Assembly: GCF_003234365.2 (NCBI RefSeq)
Contig: NZ_CP126260.1
Coordinates: forward strand, 1,674,001-1,738,000
From: Curtobacterium sp. MCJR17_020
Lineage (GTDB): Bacteria; Actinomycetota; Actinomycetes; Actinomycetales; Microbacteriaceae
Reading direction: 5' to 3'
Length of the DNA: 64,000 nt
Position 1 is the stretch's first letter. Each line of letters begins with the position of its first letter. A model generated the notes under the pieces. It was given only the letters and a program-made list of their open reading frames with translations, had not been told where the DNA came from and searched no databases. A program made the position numbers and the translations under genes. Shown here in pieces: positions 42,253-49,073 of this stretch.

Positions 42253-43179
42253 GTGCACGCCATCGACACGGACGCACGTGACCGTGTGGTCACCACCGAG
42301 GCCTACGCCCCCCAGCCGGTGTCGCCCACGCCCGCCGCGTGGCACCTCCGGCGCACCGAGGTCCTGACGCCCGCCGGGCCCGTCGTGGTGCACCACCGGC
42401 CGGGTCCGGACCCGCTCCTGCTGCTGCACGGCGTCGCGGGCTCGTGGTCGACCTGGACCCCGCTGCTGACCGCGGCGCACGGCGTCGGTGACCGTGGCCT
42501 GGTGCTCGTCGACCTGCCGGGCTGGGGTTCGTCCCCGGCTCCGGAGCACCCGTTCGACCTCGACGACGTCGCGGTGGCGCTGACCGCGGTGCTCGACGGG
42601 CTCGACATCACCGCGGTGGACGTCCTCGGGCACTCGATGGGTGCCTTCGTCGGGATGCACCTGGCGGTCGTCGCGCCCCGGCTCGTGCGGTCGGTGGCCC
42701 TGGTGTCCGGAACGACCGTCGCGACCGCGGACGCCGCACGGCACCCCTTCCGAGGGCTCCGGACGCTGCCGGCGTTCACCCTGCTGCGGGCTGGCCTGTC
42801 GATCACCGGCGAGGCCGCCCGGCCGATGCTCCGGGCGCTGTCCCGCGTCGGGCTGCTGCCGCTGCTCGCCGCGCCGGTGTTCACGCACGTCCGGCAGCTC
42901 GACCGCAGCGTGCTCGACGCCTTCGTCCAGGAACTCCGGCCGACCCGGTTCACCGACGCGGCGCGGACCGCTGCGGGCTACGACCTCGACCGTTGGCGGG
43001 GGATCACCTGCCCGGTGACCGCGATCGCCGGGCGCGACGACGTGTTCGCGCGCGTCTCGGACCTCGAGGCCCTGCGGGAGCTCGTGCCGCAGGTCCGCAC
43101 GCTGCTGCTCGACGACTGCGGGCACTTCGCGCACGTCGAGCACCCGGACGCCGTGGCGCGCGAGCTCGGACTCGCCTGA
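42253..43179 (+). CDS. Alpha/beta hydrolase
   Basis: A 308-residue alpha/beta-hydrolase-fold enzyme with oxyanion motif LLLLHGVAGSWSTW, nucleophile elbow LGHSMGAFVG (Ser), a helical cap of about 80 residues, and catalytic Asp and His in GRDDVFARV and CGHFAHVEHP. Family members are esterases, epoxide hydrolases, haloperoxidases or C-C hydrolases; substrate unknown. GTG at 42253 follows a close AGGAGG. The ribosome-binding site is part of a hairpin and of the GGAGGCCCGG repeat motif. Confidence 0.92.
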   Translation: MHAIDTDARDRVVTTEAYAPQPVSPTPAAWHLRRTEVLTPAGPVVVHHRPGPDPLLLLHGVAGSWSTWTPLLTAAHGVGDRGLVLVDLPGWGSSPAPEHPFDLDDVAVALTAVLDGLDITAVDVLGHSMGAFVGMHLAVVAPRLVRSVALVSGTTVATADAARHPFRGLRTLPAFTLLRAGLSITGEAARPMLRALSRVGLLPLLAAPVFTHVRQLDRSVLDAFVQELRPTRFTDAARTAAGYDLDRWRGITCPVTAIAGRDDVFARVSDLEALRELVPQVRTLLLDDCGHFAHVEHPDAVARELGLA

Positions 43180-43245
43180 TCCTCGCGCGGGCTGTCGTTG
43201 CGCGCGCATCTTCCGACGAAGCACGCGTCGATCGACCGGTGGACC

Positions 43246-43345
43246 GTCGCAACATGCACACGCACGTGATGCGTGCGCATACTGCGACAGACCACGAGTC
43301 GGTCCGCTCGTGGAACGTCGCTCGATGCACACGCACCGACACGGT
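43246..43345. repeat. Repeat-rich spacer with ATGCACACGCAC direct repeats
   Basis: Two GTCGC..ATGCACACGCAC units (about 43246 and 43317) flank dyads GTCGCA...TGCGAC and CCACGAG...CTCGTGG. It lies between convergent hydrolase genes and probably terminates both transcripts. Confidence 0.5.
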
Positions 43346-43352
43346 CGACGGG

Positions 43353-44939
43353 TCAGGCGGGGACGGGGAACGTCGCCGCGACGCGGGAACGCACCTCGGC
43401 TCGCACGGCGCGACGCATCACGGGGGAGAACAGCGAGTGGTCGCCGTCCTCGACCCGCACGATCGACACCGAACCGCGCCGACCGACACCGCCGTAGCGG
43501 CGCAGGGCCTTCTGCCCGCCGAGCCGGTCGAACAGCGCGGCGTCCTCCGGGGCGGCGATCACGACGACGTCGGTGCCGTGCTCCACGAGCGGTCGGACGT
43601 GTTCGACGACGCCGCCGACGCGGTCCCGCCGGGCGATCCACTCGCGCAGGGCCTTCGGCACGACGGCGTTGTACCGCTGGCGGACCCACAGCCGACCGGC
43701 CGAGGGAGCATCGACAGCGCGGACGGCGTCCTCGTAGCTGCCCGGTGCCGCCGGCTGCCGGCGGTAGTCGTTCGGGCTGATCTCGACGACCAGGCGCGGA
43801 GCCTCGTCCGCCGACCGACCGGCGAGCCACGCACCGGCGCACATGCCGACGAGCACCAGGCGGTCCGAGGGGGTGCCGAGGTCGGCGACGACGGCGGACT
43901 GGTCCTCCACCCACTCCTGGGCGAACAGGAAGCTGCGTTCGTCCTCGCGCACGCTGGTGCTCTCGCCGGTGGCACGGCGGTCGACCCGGACGACGCGGGC
44001 GCCGTCCCGCGCGAGCGCACGGGCGAGGTCGACCTGGTAGTCGGTGGCACCGACCCGGTGTTCGGCGGCGCCGTTGTGCAGGACGACGAGCGGGGCGTCG
44101 TGGTGCTGGGCGGACGACACGGTCTCGACGGCGAACAACGCGTCGGGGCCGAGGTGGACGATGCGCTCCGACACGCGGCCGTCGACGTCCAGGACCTCGT
44201 CGAGCACGGGCGGCACCACCTGCGCCGCAGCGGTCGGCGCCCAGGCATCGAGCCAGGCGACGGCTCGGTCGACCGCGGCTCCGGGGATCCGGGCGTGGAT
44301 GCTGGTGCCGTCGAGCAACTCGGCGCTGCCGGGCACTTCGACGGTCTCGACGGGTCCGAGGGACTTCGGCGCACGGGTCTCGGGCCGCACCAGCGCCACG
44401 GTCGGACCGGTGCGCGGCGCGAAGGCGAGCGCGGAGAGCGCCGTCGCCTCGTCGGGTTCGACCTCGATGCCGATCAAGCTCTCGACGCCGTCGACGACCC
44501 GCTCGCTGCCGATGGTGATCGTCGCGAGGGCACGTTGCCGACGGAGCCAGCCCCGACCGGACGCCGGGGCGTCCCAGACGAGCAGGGCGTCGGTGTCCTC
44601 CGCGGCGGCTGCGGCGACGAGGGCTGCGGAGGCGAGCCCGACGAACGCCACGTGCTGCACTCCCGACGTGCGGAGCACGGCGGCCGCGTGGCGTGCGGAC
44701 CGGACCTGCGCGTCGGGGTCGGTGTCGGGTGCGCCGTCACCACGTCCGGACGGGTCGTAGCGCATCGAGGCGATGCCACGGGCCTCCAGGCGGTCTGCGA
44801 GCAGGCGGAGCGTGCGGTACGCGATCACGCCTTCCTGTCCCAGTGGCGGGCAGATGACGACGCCGGCCCGCGCCGCGGGCGGCAGCTGCACGGCGGCGCG
44901 GACGGCCGGTGAACCGGACCATCCGTGCAGCGTCGTCAC
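43353..44939 (-). CDS. Two-lobed alpha/beta hydrolase with Cys nucleophile elbow
   Basis: The 528-residue protein consists of two alpha/beta-hydrolase-like halves. In the first (VICPPLGQEGVIAYRTLRLL) the nucleophile elbow reads GLASAA, so the usual Ser is missing. The second (LVVLHNGAAEHRVG) has GMCAGA with Cys367 as candidate nucleophile, Asp466 in APEDAAL and His501 in GDHSLF. It resembles exosortase-associated hydrolases and dienelactone hydrolase-like enzymes. It is last in the operon after carrier protein, flavoprotein and ligase, where a thioesterase or acyltransferase would fit. GTG at 44939 overlaps the ligase stop. Function is inferred, not known. Confidence 0.85.
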   Translation of the reverse strand: MTTLHGWSGSPAVRAAVQLPPAARAGVVICPPLGQEGVIAYRTLRLLADRLEARGIASMRYDPSGRGDGAPDTDPDAQVRSARHAAAVLRTSGVQHVAFVGLASAALVAAAAAEDTDALLVWDAPASGRGWLRRQRALATITIGSERVVDGVESLIGIEVEPDEATALSALAFAPRTGPTVALVRPETRAPKSLGPVETVEVPGSAELLDGTSIHARIPGAAVDRAVAWLDAWAPTAAAQVVPPVLDEVLDVDGRVSERIVHLGPDALFAVETVSSAQHHDAPLVVLHNGAAEHRVGATDYQVDLARALARDGARVVRVDRRATGESTSVREDERSFLFAQEWVEDQSAVVADLGTPSDRLVLVGMCAGAWLAGRSADEAPRLVVEISPNDYRRQPAAPGSYEDAVRAVDAPSAGRLWVRQRYNAVVPKALREWIARRDRVGGVVEHVRPLVEHGTDVVVIAAPEDAALFDRLGGQKALRRYGGVGRRGSVSIVRVEDGDHSLFSPVMRRAVRAEVRSRVAATFPVPA

Positions 44940-45892
44940 AGCTCGAGTGCCGCGCGGACCGACGCCGGCCAGGCGTCGACGTCCGTGCCGTGTGCGGCGA
45001 ACAGGGCGATGGTGATGCGCTCCAGGCCGAAGGCGATGCAGGCGCTGTGGGCGACCTCGCCGTCGGCGGTGCGGAGGGCGAACGAGGTGCCGAAGTGGTC
45101 CTCGTGCAGGTTCGCCGAGCTGATCGCCGTGGTCGGGTGGTCGTCGCCGTAGACCGGCGTGACGAACTCGAACTTGAGCGCCTGCTCGACCTGGTTGCGG
45201 GCGAGCATCTGCCCGACGCGGCCGAAGAACGGGTCGTTGGCGGGGACGACGTCGATCTCGAGCCCGAACGACTCGAGCAGCTCGCGCATCACCGGGATCC
45301 GGCCGTCGCGGTGCTGCTGGGCCGACGCCGGCGTGCCGATGTGCACGAACTCGTGCATGTGGAAGGCCTGCAGGCGCATCGGGTCGAGCGACGGTTCGCG
45401 GCGGAAGGAGTCGCCGACGATGTCGAAGAAACGGCCCTCCTGCGGGATCGTGTCGCCGACCAGGCCGTACACCGGGTGGCAGACCGCGGGGGTGAGCATG
45501 AGGTCGGCGGGCTCGAGGAAGCCCTCCCAGCGCTCACCCCGCTCGCGGGCGGCGAGCAGTGCCCGGTGCGTGCGGTCGTCGCCGGTGAACCCGGAGATCG
45601 ACGCGGCGAGGTCCGGGAACGAGGCGATGTAGTCGGTGCGCTCGAACGCCGCGAGCGGCTCGACCGGCGGGAACCGCAGCACCTCGGCGTCGAGGTCCTG
45701 CTGGCTGCGGACGGCCGCGGCGTCGACGGCCGTGTACACGCGCTCGAACACGCCGGTGCGGCCGTACAGCCCGGGGGAGCCGAGGTCGATGAGCACGCGG
45801 TCGGCGAGCAAGCGGGTGCGGAGCGCGGCGCGCGCCGCGTCGAGGTCCGGCGCGGCGGTGGTGCTGGTGGTGGTGGGGTCCGTGATGGTCAC
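44936..45892 (-). CDS. Amino acid:[carrier protein] ligase (class II synthetase-like)
   Basis: A 318-residue homologue of the catalytic core of atypical archaeal-type seryl-tRNA synthetases. It has no tRNA-binding domain, like the Bradyrhizobium enzymes that load glycine or alanine onto a carrier protein instead of tRNA. Candidate zinc ligands are Cys138 (TPAVCHPVY), Glu181 (FHMHEFVHIG) and Cys285 (HSACIAFGLERI), with spacing like the three zinc ligands of the characterised enzyme. FGLERITIALF is class II motif 3. The adjacent carrier protein is the probable acceptor. GTG at 45892 overlaps the flavoprotein stop. The amino acid is not predictable here. Confidence 0.9.
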   Translation of the reverse strand: MTITDPTTTSTTAAPDLDAARAALRTRLLADRVLIDLGSPGLYGRTGVFERVYTAVDAAAVRSQQDLDAEVLRFPPVEPLAAFERTDYIASFPDLAASISGFTGDDRTHRALLAARERGERWEGFLEPADLMLTPAVCHPVYGLVGDTIPQEGRFFDIVGDSFRREPSLDPMRLQAFHMHEFVHIGTPASAQQHRDGRIPVMRELLESFGLEIDVVPANDPFFGRVGQMLARNQVEQALKFEFVTPVYGDDHPTTAISSANLHEDHFGTSFALRTADGEVAHSACIAFGLERITIALFAAHGTDVDAWPASVRAALEL

Positions 45893-47064
45893 AGGATCAC
45901 TCCCGTCATGAGGGCCAGGTCGGCGTCGTTCTTGAGGAGACGGTCGTTGCTCACCATGACGGCGGCACCGTGGGCGTCTCGGAGGTGTCGGGCGATGCTC
46001 ATCGGACCCGAGGCCGCGTAGCCCGCGATCCCGACGATCCGCATCGCCTTCGTGACGATGTCGGTGACGCGCTCGGACGCACCGATCTTCAGGGCGTTCG
46101 CGGCGAGGGCGTAGGCGCTCGAGGCGAGCACCTCGGGGTCGTCGGCGGCGTCGTCGAACCGCTCGGCGGCGTGCCGGACGGAGTCGGCGACGGCCTGCAG
46201 GTCGACCAGGAGCTCGGCGAGCCGGAGTGCTCCGGGCGGGGTCGTCCCGATCGCGGCGCGCGCCTGTTTGCGGACGGCGGTCCGGGCGCGCTCGCTCGCC
46301 GAGGCGGCGATGCCGAGCCACACCGAGGCCCAGAGCACGTGCGACACCGGCAGGACCGTCTGCGCCGAGATCGCGGCGTAGTCGTCGCGGAACACCCGGT
46401 CGACGGTGGTCTCGGTGTCGAGGATCCAGCCGTTGCTGCAGGTCCCGCGCAGCCCCATGGTGTCCCAGGTGGAGGTCTGCGACAGCACCATCGAGTCGGT
46501 CCGGCAGATGAGCAGCCGCTGGTCGGAGGCCGGGGCGTCCGGGTCGCGTCGGGCGGTGACGAACACCGCGTCGGCCTCGGTCGCGTACGAGATCACCGGC
46601 GCGTCCTTGCGCAGGCGGATCCGGCCGTCGTCGGTGGCCTCGATGGAGCAGGTGGAACGACGGGCGTCGCCGCCGACCCCGCGCTCCGTGGTCGCCGAGG
46701 CGACGAGCGCGCCGTCGCGGACCGCTGCGATGGTCTCGAGCACGCCGGCACCGTCGCCGCCGTGCCGCCAGAGCGCCATCACCTGGCCCTGGTGCATCGC
46801 GAAGACCATCCCGGTGGCGGCACAGGCACGCCCGAGCTCGGTGGCGATCGCGGAGAGCTCGGACACCGAGGCGCCCTCGCCACCGTGCTCGGCGGGGACG
46901 GCGGCGGCGAGCAGACCGTACTCGCGCATCGCCGCGATGGCCTCGCGCGGTGGACGGGCGTCGCGGTCGACCTCGTCCGCGAACTGCGCGGCGACCGCGG
47001 CGACGGCGGCAGCACGCTCGGCGAACCGGTCGACGACGGACGTCGCGGGGAGGGTCAGGGTCAC
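45889..47064 (-). CDS. Acyl-CoA dehydrogenase-like flavoprotein (carrier-protein cluster)
   Basis: A 391-residue protein of the acyl-CoA dehydrogenase fold: an N-terminal helical domain with YGLLAAAVPAEHGGEGASVSEL, a middle beta domain with TSTWDTMGLRGTCSNGW, and a C-terminal four-helix bundle. The usual catalytic Glu in the C-terminal IYEGT motif is absent; the region reads MVSNDRLLKNDADLALM. Relatives in natural-product pathways oxidise aminoacyl thioesters on carrier proteins, for example prolyl to pyrrolyl. Genetic coupling (GTGA overlaps at both ends) suggests that it acts on the aminoacyl-carrier made by the ligase. Confidence 0.88.
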   Translation of the reverse strand: MTLTLPATSVVDRFAERAAAVAAVAAQFADEVDRDARPPREAIAAMREYGLLAAAVPAEHGGEGASVSELSAIATELGRACAATGMVFAMHQGQVMALWRHGGDGAGVLETIAAVRDGALVASATTERGVGGDARRSTCSIEATDDGRIRLRKDAPVISYATEADAVFVTARRDPDAPASDQRLLICRTDSMVLSQTSTWDTMGLRGTCSNGWILDTETTVDRVFRDDYAAISAQTVLPVSHVLWASVWLGIAASASERARTAVRKQARAAIGTTPPGALRLAELLVDLQAVADSVRHAAERFDDAADDPEVLASSAYALAANALKIGASERVTDIVTKAMRIVGIAGYAASGPMSIARHLRDAHGAAVMVSNDRLLKNDADLALMTGVIL

Positions 47065-47369
47065 GAGGCGAGCTCCGCAGCGGCCACGATCGACTCGACG
47101 GTGGCGAAGGTGGACCGGTTCAGGACCGAGTCGGGGAACTCGACGTCGAGCTCGGACTCGACGGCGAGCATGACGTTCACCGTGGCGTGCGACGACAGCC
47201 CGAGCGCGTACAGGTCGGCGATCGACGCGACGTCCTGCGCATCCACGGTCAGACGCCCGTGGTCGGCGAGGGCGCGGCGGACGGCCTGCTCGATCGCCGG
47301 GTCGGCGAGGGTCGCGGTGGTCGTCGACGTCGGCGCGGTCGCGCCGGAGTGCTTCGGTTCCTGGTCCAT
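47061..47369 (-). CDS. Aminoacyl/acyl carrier protein
   Basis: A 102-residue protein with a 25-residue flexible N-terminus and a carrier-protein domain. The phosphopantetheine site is in ALGLSSHATVNVMLAVE (probably Ser60, the second Ser). The LSSHATV.VMLA.E pattern followed by LDVEFPD resembles carrier proteins paired with amino acid:carrier ligases more than fatty acid ACP. It is the first gene of the four-gene operon. TATCGT lies 7 nt before the ATG, suggesting a leaderless mRNA that begins at this start codon. Confidence 0.9.
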   Translation of the reverse strand: MDQEPKHSGATAPTSTTTATLADPAIEQAVRRALADHGRLTVDAQDVASIADLYALGLSSHATVNVMLAVESELDVEFPDSVLNRSTFATVESIVAAAELAS

Positions 47370-47450
47370 GACGGCAACGATAAGGAAGACCGGGCCTCGG
47401 GAAACCGCCGTGCGGGTGCGCGAAACCGCACGGCTGGTGCGGGGTGGGTC

Positions 47451-47504
47451 GACTCGGAACGACGAACTCGACGTCGTACGACATCGCGTTCGTCGTTCCG
47501 AGTC
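47451..47504. terminator. 17-bp perfect inverted repeat between acpS-like gene and carrier protein
   Basis: GACTCGGAACGACGAAC (47451-47467) is exactly complementary to GTTCGTCGTTCCGAGTC (47488-47504), with a 20-nt loop. It separates the acpS-like gene from the carrier-protein operon on the same strand. A looser relative lies at 56635-56693. Confidence 0.7.
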
Positions 47505-47539
47505 GGCAGTGCGGGCGGTGGTGCCGCCGGTGCGCCCCG

Positions 47540-47917
47540 TCAGCGGTCGGACAGCGCGACCGCCGTCGCGACCGCGAGCCCGCGCTCGTGCGCGAGCGAC
47601 ACCGCGATCGGGCCGCACCCGACCGACTCGGCCAGCGCGGCGGCGGCCCCGGTCAGCTCGACGGTCGGCGCCCCGTGCTCGTCGAGGACGATCCCCACGT
47701 CGCGCAGCGGGATCGCCTGGTCCGGCGCGGGGCGGAGGAGCTTGACCACCGCTTCCTTGCCCGCGAACCGTGCGGCCAGACGCTCCGGGTCGTCGCCCGC
47801 GTCGGTGCGCTCCCGCACGGTGAAGAGCCGGTCCAGGTACCGCTCACCGTGGGCGGAGATGCCCGCCACGACGTCCTCGACCGCAGCGAGGTCGGTGCCG
47901 GTCCGGATCGTGCCCAT
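47540..47917 (-). CDS. AcpS-type holo-[carrier protein] synthase
   Basis: A 125-residue 4'-phosphopantetheinyl transferase of the AcpS class. The two family motifs are visible with substitutions: GTDLAAVEDV (Asp9; consensus G.DLV.I) and RFAGKEAVVKLL (Lys54-Glu55). It transfers phosphopantetheine from CoA to carrier-protein serines. Its place between the carrier-protein operon and the divergent flavoprotein suggests it may serve the cluster carrier, but it could also be the genome's general AcpS. TAGCCT lies 6 nt before the ATG, consistent with a leaderless mRNA. Confidence 0.87.
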   Translation of the reverse strand: MGTIRTGTDLAAVEDVVAGISAHGERYLDRLFTVRERTDAGDDPERLAARFAGKEAVVKLLRPAPDQAIPLRDVGIVLDEHGAPTVELTGAAAALAESVGCGPIAVSLAHERGLAVATAVALSDR

Positions 47918-47985
47918 GGCAGCAGGCTACGCAGGTCGCGGCGGCCCCGCATGCCCGCAGCGGCATGGGCGTCGGCGGAGGTTCG

Positions 47986-47991
47986 TATGAT
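47986..47991 (+). promoter_or_regulatory. Likely -10 box for the Acg-like/PaaK-like pair
   Basis: TATGAT lies 29 nt before the ATG at 48021, leaving room for the GAGGGGGAA Shine-Dalgarno sequence. The -35 region is not convincing. Confidence 0.45.
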
Positions 47992-48020
47992 CGGTGCCAG
48001 AGACCACCGAGGGGGAACCG

Positions 48021-49073
48021 ATGGCATCACCGTGGACCGGCATCATCGAGGACGCGCGACACTACCCGTCGCCGCACAACTCGCAACCGATCGTCGTGCG
48101 CGTCGAGGACGACCGCACCGCGACCGTGTTCTACGACCTGCGACGGGGGTTGCCGGCAGAGTCCTTCGGCATCCCGTTCGGGCACGTCTGCGCGGGGGTG
48201 TTCCTGGCCGGGCTCGAGGTCGTCGCCCGGGCGCACGGCTTCACCGTGCAGGAACGGCTCGACCACGCCGAGATGGACTTCGGCCGGCTGGACGCCGGCT
48301 CGCCGCAGGGCGCGGACGACGACCACCTGCACCGCCTGGGCAGCGTGACCCTGCGTCCGCGGGCGGTCACGGCGGACGACCGGGAGGCCCTGGCCCGCTT
48401 CCTCGCGCGGCGCACCTCACGCAGGCCCTACGACGCCACCCTGGTGGACGACGCCGCGATCGAGGCCGCGTCCGCCATCGCGACGGCAGCCGGGCAGCGC
48501 TTCCGCACCACGTCCGACCGGGCGACCGTCGACGAGATCGTGCGGGTCAACCAGGAGACCCTGTTCGACGACCTGCGGCACGACGCCGTGCACGACGAGA
48601 TCCTGCACTGGCTGCGGTTCTCGAAGCGGCAGGCGGCGACGACCGGCGACGGGCTGTCGGCCGAGACGATGCTCATGCCCGGACCGGTGCTCCGGTTCGC
48701 GATGGAGCACCGCGGGCTCTGGGAAGCACCCGGCGTCGGCGGGGTCTTCAAGCGCGTGTACCTGTCGACGATGCGCGGCGTGCGGCAGGTCGGTTGGCTC
48801 GAAGGGCCGTTCCGCACCCCGGCAGAGTACGTCGAGGCCGGCCGGGTGTTCATGCGGATCTGGCTCGAGTTCACCGCGCGGGGGATCGCCCTGCACCCGT
48901 TCGGCACCGTGATCACGAACCCGCGGTCGCACGCCGCCTTCGTCCAGCGGGCCGGCGTCGACGAGTCCGACGGCCGGATGGCGTGGATGCTCTTCCGCTT
49001 CGGGCACAGCGCGCCACCGCCGTTGGCACACCGCAGACCGGCGGCCGCGATGACGGTCGGGGGTGCACGGTGA
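48021..49073 (+). CDS. Acg/nitroreductase-like FMN-binding protein
   Basis: A 350-residue protein of the Acg branch of the nitroreductase fold (as in mycobacterial Rv2032): IEDARHYPSPHNSQPIVVRV at the N-terminus, then ARRTSRRPYDA and a second half with LHPFGTVITN. Acg-like proteins bind FMN and may sequester or use it; in biosynthetic clusters nitroreductase-like enzymes often act as dehydrogenases. The start ATG has a strong GAGGGGGAA Shine-Dalgarno sequence. It is divergent from the acpS-like gene and coupled to the PaaK-like gene by a GTGA overlap. Confidence 0.82.
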   Translation: MASPWTGIIEDARHYPSPHNSQPIVVRVEDDRTATVFYDLRRGLPAESFGIPFGHVCAGVFLAGLEVVARAHGFTVQERLDHAEMDFGRLDAGSPQGADDDHLHRLGSVTLRPRAVTADDREALARFLARRTSRRPYDATLVDDAAIEAASAIATAAGQRFRTTSDRATVDEIVRVNQETLFDDLRHDAVHDEILHWLRFSKRQAATTGDGLSAETMLMPGPVLRFAMEHRGLWEAPGVGGVFKRVYLSTMRGVRQVGWLEGPFRTPAEYVEAGRVFMRIWLEFTARGIALHPFGTVITNPRSHAAFVQRAGVDESDGRMAWMLFRFGHSAPPPLAHRRPAAAMTVGGAR

